Source of the DNA: Nitrospira sp.
GTDB taxonomy: Bacteria; Nitrospirota; Nitrospiria; Nitrospirales; Nitrospiraceae
NCBI GenBank assembly: GCA_005116895.1
Contig: SWDO01000021.1
Span: forward strand, 99,811-163,810
Direction: 5' to 3'
DNA: 64,000 nucleotides
The position numbers and the translations under genes are program-made. Each line of letters begins with the position of its first letter. Position 1 is the stretch's first letter. Shown one piece after another: positions 18,402 through 28,383 of this stretch. The notes below the pieces were generated by a model that made no database searches, was not told the origin of the DNA, and was given only the letters and a program-made list of their open reading frames with translations.

Positions 18402-18914
18402 TCAACGGGTAGGGCTTGATTCCCCTTCCAGCTTTTCTTCCTGCATGACGCCATGATCCTGGTACGCTTCACTGGCTTCCACGTCCAACATCCGCTCGAA
18501 GGTATGAAGCGTCGCCCGCATCCGCTCAACCATGAGCAGCCGCTGCTTTTGCAGCAGAGACAAGTCTCGCTGTGTGTTTCCTAGCTCCACTCGCGCTTGT
18601 CGGAATAACTCGCTGGCTTTCAGTTCCGCCTCTTTGACGATCAATTCGGCATCGCGTTGCGCGCTTCGCTTGACATCCTCGGCCAAGGACTGCGCCGAGA
18701 TCAATGTGGTAGACAAAGTCGCCTCGGTCCGTTTGAGATCCGAGACCTGCTGCTCAAGCGTCAGAATTCGATCGCGCAACGCGGCATTGTCACGATTCAG
18801 GTATTCCACGGTTTGTGCAATCTCTTCAAGAAAGCGGTTGACCTCTTCACGGTCATAGCCACGAAGCTTGACTTGAAAGACCATTTGTTGAATGTCGAGC
18901 GGTGTGATCTTCAT
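18402..18914 (-). CDS. divIVA: DivIVA-domain protein
   Basis: A 170-residue coiled-coil protein starting MKITPLDIQQMVFQVKLRGYDREEVNRFLE, the DivIVA/GpsB membrane-targeting motif. A long heptad region follows to about residue 150. The start at 18914 follows GGGAGATGCC; an upstream ATG at 18938 overlaps yggT and would extend the conserved N-terminus. DivIVA marks curved membrane and recruits division or polar proteins. It closes the division cluster after yggT, as in many Gram-positive bacteria. Confidence 0.88.
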   Translation of the reverse strand: MKITPLDIQQMVFQVKLRGYDREEVNRFLEEIAQTVEYLNRDNAALRDRILTLEQQVSDLKRTEATLSTTLISAQSLAEDVKRSAQRDAELIVKEAELKASELFRQARVELGNTQRDLSLLQKQRLLMVERMRATLHTFERMLDVEASEAYQDHGVMQEEKLEGESSPTR

Positions 18915-18934
18915 GGCATCTCCCATTCGTTGAA

Positions 18935-19231
18935 TCAATTCATCCGTACCGCGAGGTCCTTAATCGACTGTACGACCGCAATCTGCAAAAACCAGATGGT
19001 CACGATGACGATCAATGGCGACCAATCCATGCCCATCCCCGAGCCCAATCGCCGTCGGATCGGGACCAAAATCGGTTCAGTGACTCGGGTAAGGAATTGA
19101 ACGATTGGATTCCACGGATCCGGATTCACCCAAGAAATCAACGCTCGGGCAATGACGATCCAGCTATAGAACGTCAGCGCATAATCAAGTACCGTGGCCA
19201 CCCCTAATAGCGTATTTCCCACAACAAACAT
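18935..19231 (-). CDS. yggT: YggT family membrane protein
   Basis: A 98-residue protein with two hydrophobic helices (about 5-33 and 67-88). The central stretch WVNPDPWNPIVQFLTRVTEP and the following PIRR are the YggT signature. Its biochemical role is unknown, though relatives are linked to osmotic shock and to division site membranes. It sits end to end with proC, sharing a base. Confidence 0.88.
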   Translation of the reverse strand: MFVVGNTLLGVATVLDYALTFYSWIVIARALISWVNPDPWNPIVQFLTRVTEPILVPIRRRLGSGMGMDWSPLIVIVTIWFLQIAVVQSIKDLAVRMN

Positions 19232-20049
19232 CAGCCTCCAAGCTCCTGAGAACGTTGCGTTGCGGCCTCAACGGCGTCGATCAACAGACCCCGGAGGCCT
19301 CCCTGTTCCAACCGATGCAAACCCGCAATGGTCGTTCCGCCAGGAGATACCACCTGATCCTTGAGCTGCGCCGGATGCTGCCTGGTTTCCAGGACCATCC
19401 GTGCCGCGCCCAAAACGGTCTGCGCGGCAAGGAGACTGGCTGTTTCTCGCGACAACCCCATCTTGACGCCGCCATCCGCCATTGCTTCGATCATGAGAAA
19501 AACGTACGCCGGTCCGCTTCCGCTCAAGCCGGTCACAGCATCCATGAAGCGCTCATCGACCGACACTACCTGACCAACCGACTCAAAGAGCTGTCGCGCA
19601 CATGCCACTTCGCTCTCCCCTACCCCGGGACCGATTGCCAAGGCAGTCATCCCTTCACCGACCATCGCCGGCGTATTCGGCATCGCGCGAATGACTCGAG
19701 CCTGCGGCCCACAAGCCTCAATAATTCGCATGAGTGGCATTCCCGCAACTACCGAGATCACAAGCCGTTTCGCCAACCCATCTCCGATCTCTTTGAGGAC
19801 TACGGCCGTTACCTGAGGCTTTACGGCCAGCACAATGACATCTCCCGAGACTACTGCCTCATGATTCGTGGCACCAATCTGAATGCCGTACTGCTGCTTG
19901 AGATGATCCAGGCGGGCCGTATCTGGGTCAGCAACATAGATTTGCTCGGCCTTGTAGCCCCCAGAGGACAGTACCCCACTGATCAATGCCTCCGCCATCC
20001 GGCCACCGCCCACAAAGGAGATCTTAGGCATGACTGTTGGACTAGACAT
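19231..20049 (-). CDS. proC: Pyrroline-5-carboxylate reductase
   Basis: Last step of proline synthesis: reduction of pyrroline-5-carboxylate with NAD(P)H. The 272 residues begin with a Rossmann loop (ISFVGGGRMAEALI) and contain AVKPQ, RAMPNTPA and the C-terminal family signature around SPGGTTIAGLHRLE. The ATG at 20049 overlaps the end of yggS and follows GGAGCG, so it is preferred over a start 32 codons upstream inside yggS. proC beside yggS is a frequent arrangement. Confidence 0.93.
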   Translation of the reverse strand: MSSPTVMPKISFVGGGRMAEALISGVLSSGGYKAEQIYVADPDTARLDHLKQQYGIQIGATNHEAVVSGDVIVLAVKPQVTAVVLKEIGDGLAKRLVISVVAGMPLMRIIEACGPQARVIRAMPNTPAMVGEGMTALAIGPGVGESEVACARQLFESVGQVVSVDERFMDAVTGLSGSGPAYVFLMIEAMADGGVKMGLSRETASLLAAQTVLGAARMVLETRQHPAQLKDQVVSPGGTTIAGLHRLEQGGLRGLLIDAVEAATQRSQELGG

Positions 20050-20752
20050 GCCGCGCTCCAAAGATGGCGGTGCCAACCCGGACCAATGTCGCCCCTTCCT
20101 CAATGGCGATGTCAAAATCGTTTGACATTCCCATTGACAGCTCATCCATCCCTACGGATGGTAAGTCTAACGCCTCGATCTGTCGAGCCAGTTCATGGAG
20201 TGTGCGGAAATACGGCCTGGCCGAATCCTGGCCAGCGCTCGGCGGAGGAATCGTCATGAGGCCTTTGATACAAACATGAGAGAGTTGCGCCATCATGGGT
20301 ACCGATCGTACCACGTCATCGGGATGAAACCCTGCCTTTGTTGGTTCTCCCCCGACATTCACTTCCAGCAAGATATTCTGCCGACAACCGGCTTCCTCTG
20401 CACGGCGATTGATTTCTTGCGCGAGGTCTACCGTATCCACCGAATGAATGAGGTCAAATCGACCGATCACGGACCGTACCTTCCTCCGTTGCAGCTGTCC
20501 GATAAAATGCCAGTGAACCGGTGCCTGGGTGAACATGGCTATTTTAGGGAGCGCTTCCTGTACCCGATTTTCACCCAAAATGGACAGACCGGCGCGCACG
20601 CCTTCTGCAATATGTTCAACCGTCACGGTCTTCGTCGCGGCCACAAGTCGCACCGTACCGGCAGGACGTCCGGCTTTTTCCTCCGCCGACCGAATCTTCG
20701 TCAGAATCGATCGAACACGTTTTGCGATCGTTTCAGGGGTGAGCGGTTCCAT
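20042..20752 (-). CDS. yggS: PLP homeostasis protein, YggS/PROSC family
   Basis: A 236-residue, alanine-racemase-fold protein that binds pyridoxal phosphate without catalysis and balances PLP supply. The PLP lysine is in RLVAATKTV near residue 38; LGENRVQEAL and HFIGQLQRRK follow, and SMGMSNDFDIAI near the end contacts the phosphate. The ATG at 20752 has GAGAGGACC upstream and is preferred over 20782. Confidence 0.92.
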   Translation of the reverse strand: MEPLTPETIAKRVRSILTKIRSAEEKAGRPAGTVRLVAATKTVTVEHIAEGVRAGLSILGENRVQEALPKIAMFTQAPVHWHFIGQLQRRKVRSVIGRFDLIHSVDTVDLAQEINRRAEEAGCRQNILLEVNVGGEPTKAGFHPDDVVRSVPMMAQLSHVCIKGLMTIPPPSAGQDSARPYFRTLHELARQIEALDLPSVGMDELSMGMSNDFDIAIEEGATLVRVGTAIFGARHV

Positions 20753-20836
20753 GGTCCTCTCGCACGAGTCGCGGCCGCCCATTCAGCGAACCGGCCTCAT
20801 TCTAAAGGAAGCGTTTCAGAATTGGCAGAGTCTCTC

Positions 20837-21580
20837 TTATACTTGCTTCACCGGCAACCCAATGGCACTGACCATGGTCCCGTTGACCTTCCCCTCCCGC
20901 CGGTAGGAAAAAAAGAGGTCTTTGTGGCAAATCGTACAGACGTTGACTGTGGTGATGGACTTCGGAGGCATCCCGATGGCCTGCGCTTGTTCTTTGACGA
21001 GCGCTTTCAAATCAAGATGCGCTCTTCCTTCTCTCTTCGTTCGAACCACCTTCTTCCAATCTGGAAATCCCTGACATAGGCGGTCAAGAACCGGCTCATC
21101 CACTTCATAGCAGCAAACCCCGGCAGATGGACCGATACTGATCCCCACACGCTCCACCCGCGAGCCACAGCGCGACTCCAACAGGGCCAAGGTTTTGGGA
21201 ACAATGCCGGCAACCGCTCCTCGCCAGCCAGCATGGACTGCGGCCACAACCCGGCGCTTAGGATCATGCATGAGAATCGGGACACAATCTGCCGTCCGTA
21301 CCGCCACCATAATACCAGGTTGATCGGTAACCAAGGCATCCCAACATCCCACAAATCGGTCCGTTGGGGTGAGGACACGATCCACCACCAACGCCTCCGT
21401 CCCATGAACTTGCTTCACTGAGAGCGTCCATGACGACGATGCCGACCCTGCTATCCCCCTCCGCGGGATCCCTGCTTCAAGGCCAAGACCCATGGCATGC
21501 CGTCGGGTCCCGAAAAAATGTCGAACCAGAGTCCCGGCATCCGCAAACGCCGGCACGGTAATAACCGATGAGCTTGCCAT
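20837..21580 (-). CDS. pgeF: Peptidoglycan editing factor PgeF (YfiH, multicopper polyphenol oxidase fold)
   Basis: A 247-residue protein. The family motifs are visible: KQVHG near residue 57, RTADCVPIL near 96, AAVHAGWRGAVAGI near 112, and CCYEVDEPVL near 150. The His and Cys residues form the metal site. Relatives remove L-Ser wrongly inserted into the muropeptide stem in place of L-Ala. Start at 21580 leaves 41 bases after ftsZ. Its place inside the cell-wall cluster fits a wall-editing role. Confidence 0.88.
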   Translation of the reverse strand: MASSSVITVPAFADAGTLVRHFFGTRRHAMGLGLEAGIPRRGIAGSASSSWTLSVKQVHGTEALVVDRVLTPTDRFVGCWDALVTDQPGIMVAVRTADCVPILMHDPKRRVVAAVHAGWRGAVAGIVPKTLALLESRCGSRVERVGISIGPSAGVCCYEVDEPVLDRLCQGFPDWKKVVRTKREGRAHLDLKALVKEQAQAIGMPPKSITTVNVCTICHKDLFFSYRREGKVNGTMVSAIGLPVKQV

Positions 21581-21621
21581 AATCACATTCCCTGCCTCAT
21601 CACGTGAAGATCGGCACGCGA

Positions 21622-22818
21622 TCAGTCTGTTTGTTTGCGAAGAAAGGTCGGCACATCCCATTCATCTTCGGCGGTCATCACCGTTCGGTCCATGGACTCT
21701 CGCGCATCGTTCATTCTTCTCAAAAAGGTGGGGCGATCGAGATCTTTTATCGGTCGATCTGCCGCTAGTGAGGCACCCATACTGGCTAACGCCGAGGGGA
21801 CAGGTTTGGCCGGTCGACTTGCTCCCCTATCAGCTCCAATTGCGACAGCCGCTGTGTCCTCTTCTCGTTCAAACCCAGTTGCGATCACCGTAATGATAAG
21901 TTCCTCGCCCATGTCCGGGTTGATGACCTGGCCGACAATGATGTTGGCTTCGGGATCCGCTGTCTGTTGGATGATCGAGGCAGCTTCTTCGATCTCGTGC
22001 AGCGACATGCTGGGGCCTCCCGTAATGTTCAGAAGGACACCGCAGGCCCCCTCGACACTGCCTTCTTCCAGGAGAGGACTGCACATAGCCTTTTGCGCCG
22101 CTTCGATCGCCCGATTCGGCCCATAGGACACGCCCATACCCATGACGGCTCGTCCGGTGTGTGACATCACGGTCCGAACATCGGCAAAATCGACGTTCAC
22201 ATGTCCTGTGGTCGTAATGACGTCGGCGATACCCTGGATCGCTTGGCGCAGCACATCATCCGCGACTTTGAATGCTTCGAGAAGCGGGGTTGATTTATCG
22301 ACAATCCCCAGCAGCCGCTGGTTCGGAATCACGAGCAAGGTACCGACATGCCGACGCAAATCCCGGATGCCTTCTTCCGCGTGCTTGTGCCGCCGTTGGC
22401 CTTCATACTGAAATGGTTTCGTGACGACGCCTACCGTAAGGATGCCCATTTCGCGGGCAATGCTGGCCACGATGGGAGCGGCCCCGGTGCCAGTTCCTCC
22501 CCCCATTCCGGCCGTGACAAAGACCATATCTGCCCCTTCGAGACATTCTCGGATATGTTCTTTACTCTCAAGCGCGGCATCTCGACCGATCTCCGGCTTT
22601 GCTCCCGCGCCCAACCCCCGGGTACGTTCCGGCCCAAGCTGGATTTTATACGGGGCCAACGACCGATCAAGCGCCTGAAGATCGGTGTTCCCAGCGATAA
22701 AATCGACGCGTGCGAGTCCGGAGGTGATCATCGTGTTGATCGCGTTGCACCCGGCACCACCAATTCCGATCACCTTGATACGGACCGGTGACAGCATATC
22801 TTCCTGAAATGAGAACAT
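21622..22818 (-). CDS. ftsZ: Cell division protein FtsZ
   Basis: Tubulin-like GTPase that forms the Z-ring. The 398 residues show the N-terminal [17 protein letters not shown], the tubulin loop [10 protein letters not shown] near residue 111, and the C-terminal peptide [13 protein letters not shown] that binds FtsA. A variable linker of about 60 residues separates the core from this peptide. AGGAGGTGCCCC precedes the ATG. ftsA lies immediately upstream. Confidence 0.97.
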   Translation of the reverse strand: MFSFQEDMLSPVRIKVIGIGGAGCNAINTMITSGLARVDFIAGNTDLQALDRSLAPYKIQLGPERTRGLGAGAKPEIGRDAALESKEHIRECLEGADMVFVTAGMGGGTGTGAAPIVASIAREMGILTVGVVTKPFQYEGQRRHKHAEEGIRDLRRHVGTLLVIPNQRLLGIVDKSTPLLEAFKVADDVLRQAIQGIADVITTTGHVNVDFADVRTVMSHTGRAVMGMGVSYGPNRAIEAAQKAMCSPLLEEGSVEGACGVLLNITGGPSMSLHEIEEAASIIQQTADPEANIIVGQVINPDMGEELIITVIATGFEREEDTAAVAIGADRGASRPAKPVPSALASMGASLAADRPIKDLDRPTFLRRMNDARESMDRTVMTAEDEWDVPTFLRKQTD

Positions 22819-22881
22819 TGGGGCACCTCCTCACAGCGCCTCGCACGACGACCTGCCTGCCGCCCGCAAGGGTTCTAACGG

Positions 22882-24114
22882 TTAAAAGACCTCCGACACC
22901 CACTTCGTCCACCCACGCATTTTTGCCCAGGGCCCTCCATTGCGCAGCCCGGCTGTTTCTAATTCACCGACATGTCGCCGGGCGTGTAACAATAGCCCGA
23001 CCCCGGTCGAATGGCTGGGATGGCCGACAGTTTCTCGTAACCCTCCGACACTGGAAGGTATGCCTCGGCGTGCCGGCAAGTTCAAGACCTTCTCAGCGGC
23101 GTCGGGCATGCCCTCTAATAACGATGTGCCTCCGGTGATCACGACACCGGCGCCCAATATCCCTTCATAGCCGGCACGTGCAATTTCTCTCCGAACGAGC
23201 TCAAACATCTCCTCAACGCGCGGCTCCAAAATCTCGGCAATAGCCCGTCTGGAAAATGTTCGAGCCGGCCGATCTCCGACAGACGGCACTTCGATAATCT
23301 GATGCCCTGTCAGCAACTCAGTCCGCGCAACACCGTACTGCGTCTTGATCTTCTCAGCCTCAGTCTGTGACGTGTGGAGAACGAAGGCCAAATCCTTCGT
23401 CAAGTTTTGGCCGCCGATGGGAAGGACCGCTGAGTGACGAATGCTGCCATCCAGGAAAATAGCCAGGTCCGTTGTCCCGCCTCCTAAATCCACCATTACC
23501 ACACCCAAGTCACGCTCTTCTTGGCCCAATACGGCTTCACTGGAGGCGAGTGGCTGCAGAATAATGTCCACGACATCGAGTCCGGCTCGATTCACGCACT
23601 TCACAATATTCTGCGCAGATGTCACGGCACCGGTAATGACATGCACATTCACTTCCAAGCGATTGCCTGAAAGGCCCAATGGTTCGCGCACTCCTTCCTG
23701 CCCATCTACCATGAACTCTCGCGGTAGCACGTGAAGAATCCTGCGTTCGTGGGGAATGACAGCGAGTGTACGAGCGCTTTCAATGGCCCGCTGGATATCC
23801 TCGCGAGTCACCTCGGCTCGTTTCAGTGCCACGACACCCTTGCAGTTTTCAGCAGAAATGTGGCTACCCGCGATGCCGGTGTAGAACGAGTTGATCTGGA
23901 CGGCCGCCATCAACTCCGCTTCTTCGACTGCTTTCTTGATGGATTCGACGGTGCTTTCGATATTAACGACCACTCCCTTACGTAGGCCAAGGGAAGGACT
24001 CGATCCGACGCCGATAATGCTGATCCCTCCGGCATCGGTCATCTCCGCCACGATCGCACAGATCTTCGTGGTTCCGATGTCGAGGCCAACCAAAATTTGA
24101 TCCCGTTTCGGCAC
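22882..24114 (-). CDS. ftsA: Cell division protein FtsA
   Basis: Actin-like protein that tethers FtsZ to the membrane. The 410 residues start with ILVGLDIGTTKICAIVAEM (phosphate 1), with VVMVDLGGGTTDLAIF near 200 and VVITGGTSLLEGM near 325 (phosphate 2 and adenosine loops). The C-terminal end (WTKWVSEVF) is the amphipathic membrane helix. GTG at 24114 has AGGAGG nine bases upstream; the alternative GTG at 24123 overlaps the ftsQ stop. Confidence 0.96.
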   Translation of the reverse strand: MPKRDQILVGLDIGTTKICAIVAEMTDAGGISIIGVGSSPSLGLRKGVVVNIESTVESIKKAVEEAELMAAVQINSFYTGIAGSHISAENCKGVVALKRAEVTREDIQRAIESARTLAVIPHERRILHVLPREFMVDGQEGVREPLGLSGNRLEVNVHVITGAVTSAQNIVKCVNRAGLDVVDIILQPLASSEAVLGQEERDLGVVMVDLGGGTTDLAIFLDGSIRHSAVLPIGGQNLTKDLAFVLHTSQTEAEKIKTQYGVARTELLTGHQIIEVPSVGDRPARTFSRRAIAEILEPRVEEMFELVRREIARAGYEGILGAGVVITGGTSLLEGMPDAAEKVLNLPARRGIPSSVGGLRETVGHPSHSTGVGLLLHARRHVGELETAGLRNGGPWAKMRGWTKWVSEVF

Positions 24115-24119
24115 CGCGA

Positions 24120-24977
24120 TCACCCTCCTTCCCGTACGACAATCCGATTTTCGTACCGGAGATCCACTTCATTCCCTCCACGTCCGCGACCGTCAAAGTT
24201 CAGGGTCTTGAGTGTCGGTTTGACGCGTTGGAACCGTTCCCACTGCTCTCCAACCGTTGCCTCCCCGAACTGAAATCGCACTCCCTGTACAAGCGCGATG
24301 AGGTTTGACGGGTTTTCGGCGTTTACTTGTAGCCGACCTTCGAAAGTTTGCCCGACCAAACGTGCAAGCTCGATGCCCGACGCGATGACCTGTTTTACCG
24401 ATTCAGCCTCTTCCAGCAAACCTTTGGAATTGATGCCCGTCACAAGAGGCAACGCATCATCATCGGTCTGACCGAGCCTGGTCAGCACATGCCCCTCCGC
24501 ATCAGTCAGAAAGTTCTGAGAGTCGGCACGGATGACCGCGGCTGGTTTTCGCTCAACCAGGGATATACGTAGCTCATGAAACAGAACGCGGGTCACTTCG
24601 GCTTCTTTGACCCACGGATGAGATTCCACCTGCTCCTTAATAACGCTCGTGACAATATGGTGGAGGCCAGTGCCAGATTTCACCTTCGCAAGATCGAGCA
24701 CTTTCTGCCTATCGATGTGGTGGCCTCCTTCGATTGTAATGGTCTTGATTTCTAGCAATGCTTGAAGCGCAGGGTCAGCGTATTTCACACTCATCATGAT
24801 GACCCCTGCTACGAGCACCGTACCGAGTACCACGCCAATCCATCGAGTCAGGGTCTTTCGTCTGGCTGTTGCCCCCAGGTGGGCTTCCCTCCCCGCTCTC
24901 TCTCCTTGCGGATCCTTCCACTGATTTTTTCGTGGCTCCACGGGAGAAGGTCGCCGCTTTCTTCTCAAGAATCGCAT
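24120..24977 (-). CDS. ftsQ: Cell division protein FtsQ (DivIB)
   Basis: A 285-residue bitopic divisome protein: a short basic cytoplasmic region, one transmembrane helix (about 45-67), a POTRA domain (IKTITIEGGHHIDRQKVLDL, about 75-145) and a beta domain. It bridges early and late division proteins through FtsL and FtsB. ATG 24977 sits eight bases after AAGGAG; a GTG at 24986 overlaps the ddl stop and is the alternative. Confidence 0.9.
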   Translation of the reverse strand: MRFLRRKRRPSPVEPRKNQWKDPQGERAGREAHLGATARRKTLTRWIGVVLGTVLVAGVIMMSVKYADPALQALLEIKTITIEGGHHIDRQKVLDLAKVKSGTGLHHIVTSVIKEQVESHPWVKEAEVTRVLFHELRISLVERKPAAVIRADSQNFLTDAEGHVLTRLGQTDDDALPLVTGINSKGLLEEAESVKQVIASGIELARLVGQTFEGRLQVNAENPSNLIALVQGVRFQFGEATVGEQWERFQRVKPTLKTLNFDGRGRGGNEVDLRYENRIVVREGG

Positions 24978-24982
24978 CACAC

Positions 24983-25960
24983 TCACTCCTTCGGCACTAC
25001 CTGCGCAAAGCGATTCGCACGATCGAGGGCCGACTGCAGAATCCGTTCGACTAAAGCATCGTACGCAATCCCAACTTGAGCTGCGGCCATGGGCAAAAGA
25101 CTAGTCTCCGTCATGCCGGGAACCGTATTGATCTCCAAGACATAGGGTCGACCTCTCGGAGTGATCCGAAAATCCACGCGAGCAGCCCCTTCGCACTCCA
25201 ACGCCTCGTAGGTTCGCCTCGCCAATTCACTGATGTGGCGCATCACCTTGAGAGGGAACGGAGCGGGACAGAGATACTGAGTTTTGCCCTTCTGATACTT
25301 TGCCGAAAAGTCGTAAAATCCATCAGGCGCCACGATTTCAATGGCAGGGAGCACGGTGGGTGCTTCCGCCGTTGTTCCCAGAATGGAAACAGCAGCTTCA
25401 TGTCCGGGAATATAGCTCTCCACCATCGCCTCTGGATCATAACGATGCGCCAGAGCGAGCGCCTCCTTCCATTGGGTGCGGCGACGCACAATCGTCACCC
25501 CGATCGTGGAACCCTGCGAAACCGGCTTGACGACAATCGGCAATTTCAGTTTGGTCTGCCTCAGAACCTTCGCCAATGACGCCCCATCACATTCGCGCAC
25601 AACAGTTCCGGTAGGCAGTGGGACACCATGTGCGGCCAGTAGCATTTTCGTGGCCGCCTTATGCATGCCTACGGCACTCGCACGCACACCGGACCCGGTA
25701 TAGGGAATTCCCAACGTCTCGAGAAATCCCTGGATGGTTCCGTCTTCGCCGCCGGGTCCGTGCAACGAGAGAAACGCAATGGCGACTTTCTGATCCTCCA
25801 AATCTCGATGCAGACGATCGGTGACGTCGATGGTCACCGCATCGTATCCTCGACGGATCAGGGCCTGATGAACAGCATGACCAGTCTTGAGTGAAATATT
25901 CCGCTCTGAAGATCGTCCTCCCATGAGCACGCCGATCCGAGCATTTGTTAGACAACCCAT
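24983..25960 (-). CDS. ddl: D-alanine--D-alanine ligase
   Basis: ATP-grasp ligase that makes the D-Ala-D-Ala dipeptide. The 325 residues contain the N-terminal VLMGGRSSERNISLKTG, PGGEDGTIQGFLE, the ATP-grasp strand VKPVSQGSTIGV, and ARVDFRI ... YVLEINTVPGMTETSLLPMA for Mg2+ binding and catalysis. Length is normal. GGGAG precedes the ATG. It feeds MurF in the same cluster. Confidence 0.96.
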   Translation of the reverse strand: MGCLTNARIGVLMGGRSSERNISLKTGHAVHQALIRRGYDAVTIDVTDRLHRDLEDQKVAIAFLSLHGPGGEDGTIQGFLETLGIPYTGSGVRASAVGMHKAATKMLLAAHGVPLPTGTVVRECDGASLAKVLRQTKLKLPIVVKPVSQGSTIGVTIVRRRTQWKEALALAHRYDPEAMVESYIPGHEAAVSILGTTAEAPTVLPAIEIVAPDGFYDFSAKYQKGKTQYLCPAPFPLKVMRHISELARRTYEALECEGAARVDFRITPRGRPYVLEINTVPGMTETSLLPMAAAQVGIAYDALVERILQSALDRANRFAQVVPKE

Positions 25961-25980
25961 CGTTACAACGACTCCCTTCG

Positions 25981-26931
25981 CTACACTTCACCCACGACCT
26001 TCAATTCCAACTCCAATTTGATCCCGGTCTTTCGCATAATTCCCGTGCGTATCTTCTTGATCAGCGAGAGGACGTCAGAGGCACTGGCCTGTCCTTGATT
26101 CACAATAAAATTGGCATGCTTTGTCGAAACCTGCGCATCACCGACGGATGTGCCCTTGAACCCTGTCGCTTCAACGACTCGCCCTGCCGAATCGTTCAGC
26201 GGATTCTTGAACACACAGCCGGCGCTCGGTAGCGTGAGCGGCTGCGTATCACGGCGGTAGTGGAGATAGTCTTTCACGACCTTTTCGATATCTGCTCGCA
26301 CTCCTGACCTCAGTTGCAGCCATACTCCGACCACCACACCCAGCGGCAATGTCGCCCGACGATACCCAAATTCGATCGTCTCTGCGGGACAGTCCATCAG
26401 TGCGCCTTTCGGCGACACAATCCGAACGGCTTTCACTGAGTCTTTCATCTCACCGAGTCGTGTCCCTGCGTTCATGACGACACAGCCTGCGACAGTGCCA
26501 GGGATACCGGCCGCCCACTCCAATCCCGCCAGAGACCGGCGGATGGCATGGCCAATCAGGGTCGGCATGCCGACACCGCCTTCGGCATACAACACGGATC
26601 CTGGTTCTTCTTTGATCGCGCGTAATTTCCTCAAACTCACCACCACACCCCGAATGCCTTTGTCCCGAACCAGGAGGTTGGTGCCACCCAACACAAAGAT
26701 CGGAAGTTTCTGCTCATGCGTCTGCCTGACGAGCTGGACGACATCCTCCACGTCTGCCGGCTCCACCAACACATCAGCTGGGCCACCGATGTGGAATGAC
26801 GTATACTCTCTAAGCGGCGCATTGAAGCGAACCACCCCTCGAACGTCGGCCACGGCAGACTCCAATCTGCGCTGCGTCCGCATTGGTCGTCCCTTCGTTC
26901 CAACTGTGTGCATCAATGCACCATGGGCCAT
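25981..26931 (-). CDS. murB: UDP-N-acetylenolpyruvoylglucosamine reductase
   Basis: FAD enzyme that reduces the enolpyruvyl group to give UDP-MurNAc. The 316 residues show TSFHIGGPADVLVEP (FAD site) near residue 44, VLGGTNLLVRDKG, the GIPGTVAGCVVMNAG loop, the catalytic Ser in PSAGCVFKNP, and the terminal ELELKVVGE. The ATG at 26931 uses the A of the murC stop (TGATG). MurA is not in the window. Confidence 0.95.
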   Translation of the reverse strand: MAHGALMHTVGTKGRPMRTQRRLESAVADVRGVVRFNAPLREYTSFHIGGPADVLVEPADVEDVVQLVRQTHEQKLPIFVLGGTNLLVRDKGIRGVVVSLRKLRAIKEEPGSVLYAEGGVGMPTLIGHAIRRSLAGLEWAAGIPGTVAGCVVMNAGTRLGEMKDSVKAVRIVSPKGALMDCPAETIEFGYRRATLPLGVVVGVWLQLRSGVRADIEKVVKDYLHYRRDTQPLTLPSAGCVFKNPLNDSAGRVVEATGFKGTSVGDAQVSTKHANFIVNQGQASASDVLSLIKKIRTGIMRKTGIKLELELKVVGEV

Positions 26932-28322
26932 CAAGCAGACTCGAGCCGTGCAAGAATCCCGGTTCCAGCCTTCCAGATATCGCCCGCCCCCAACGTAAGA
27001 ACGAGATCACCCGGTCTGAGATGAGGCAATACCTGATCCGGTAACGTTTCTTTGCGCTCGAGGAAGGTCACAGATGGATGTCCTGCCGACTTGATCGTTT
27101 CGGCGAGGGCCGCTCCAGAAACTCCCGGTATCGGTGATTCACCGGCCGGATAAATTTCTGTCATGAACAGCATGTCAGCGTGCGCAAAGGCATCCGCAAA
27201 CTCTCCAATGCAATCCCGCGTCCGGCTATATCGATGCGGCTGGAACAGAACCACCAATCGACGGTCCCAGCCCTGCTTGGCAGCCGCAAGAGTTGCTTTC
27301 ACCTCAGTGGGATGATGGCCATAATCGTCGACAACCATGATGCCACCGGCTTCGCCTCGCAAATGAAACCGCCGTTCGACTCCCGTAAAGGCCGCCAACC
27401 CTTTGCGAATGAGGTCTACAGGAATCTCTAGCTCGATGCCGATCGCAATGGCCACCAGCGCATTGGACACGTTGTGGATCCCCGGCACAGCCAAGCGAAA
27501 GGGACCAAGATTCTTCCCGCGAAAATGCGCCCGGAACTCGGCACTCCATTGCTTCAGACTGACGTCGGTTGCCTTGAAATCAGGTGCCACCCCATCCCGA
27601 TCCCGAAGCCCGTAGGTGTGATACCGCTTGACCAAGCGAGGGAACAGTGCGGCCAGGCGATCATCATCGGCACACAGGACCGCCACGCCGTAAAACGGTA
27701 TTTTATTGATGAATTCCAGAAAGCTGTCGTTGATGCGTTCCATCGACCCATAATGATCAAGGTGCTCACGGTCCAGATTGGTCACCGCAACGATCGTCGG
27801 AGAGAGGCGAAGAAACGATCCATCACTTTCATCCGCCTCCGCTACGAGCAAGTCACCTCGTCCAAGCCGTGCATGGCTGCCCAAGGCATTGACCTTGCCT
27901 CCAATCACCATTGTGGGGTCGAGGCCACCTTGCGCCAACACGTTTGCGACCATTGATGTCGTCGTGGTCTTTCCATGGGCACCGGCGATGGCGACTCCAA
28001 ACTTCAGACGCATCAGCTCCGCCAACATCTCCGCCCGCGGAATCACAGGAATCTGTTTGCTCTTCGCCACCACAACTTCCGGGTTACTCGCCGCCACGGC
28101 GGAGGAGATGACCACGACTTGCGCCTCTCCCACATTGGACTCCTGATGCCCAATGAACACTTTCCCACCGAGTTCTTCCAGTCGCCTCGTCGTCTCCGAA
28201 ACGTTCAGATCTGAACCGGTCACCTTGTATCCCATCGTGAGCAGCACTTCTGCGATGCCACTCATGCCGGCCCCGCCGATTCCGACGAGATGAATCTGCT
28301 GTATTTTTCGAAAAAGTGTCAT
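26931..28322 (-). CDS. murC: UDP-N-acetylmuramate--L-alanine ligase
   Basis: Adds L-Ala to UDP-MurNAc. The 463 residues show [18 protein letters not shown] at the N-terminus, the ATP loop [12 protein letters not shown] near residue 110, and the C-terminal [11 protein letters not shown] and FQPHRYSRT. The ATG at 28322 gives the standard N-terminus. An alternative ATG at 28421 has a stronger ribosome-binding site (GGGAGTGACAC), overlaps murG, and would add 33 unconserved-looking residues; I cannot exclude it. Confidence 0.93.
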   Translation of the reverse strand: MTLFRKIQQIHLVGIGGAGMSGIAEVLLTMGYKVTGSDLNVSETTRRLEELGGKVFIGHQESNVGEAQVVVISSAVAASNPEVVVAKSKQIPVIPRAEMLAELMRLKFGVAIAGAHGKTTTTSMVANVLAQGGLDPTMVIGGKVNALGSHARLGRGDLLVAEADESDGSFLRLSPTIVAVTNLDREHLDHYGSMERINDSFLEFINKIPFYGVAVLCADDDRLAALFPRLVKRYHTYGLRDRDGVAPDFKATDVSLKQWSAEFRAHFRGKNLGPFRLAVPGIHNVSNALVAIAIGIELEIPVDLIRKGLAAFTGVERRFHLRGEAGGIMVVDDYGHHPTEVKATLAAAKQGWDRRLVVLFQPHRYSRTRDCIGEFADAFAHADMLFMTEIYPAGESPIPGVSGAALAETIKSAGHPSVTFLERKETLPDQVLPHLRPGDLVLTLGAGDIWKAGTGILARLESA

Positions 28323-28383
28323 GCGAGCCTGCCTTTGTCGTGCCGCTGAAGGCTGTGATCGAATCCCCTGTTCACCAACAACA

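Noticed and set aside
19255..20259. 334-codon plus-strand frame over proC and yggS
   Set aside because: Antisense shadow; no family features, while both minus-strand genes are well conserved.
20195..21079. 294-codon plus-strand frame
   Set aside because: Antisense to yggS and pgeF; His/Arg/Phe-rich shadow composition.
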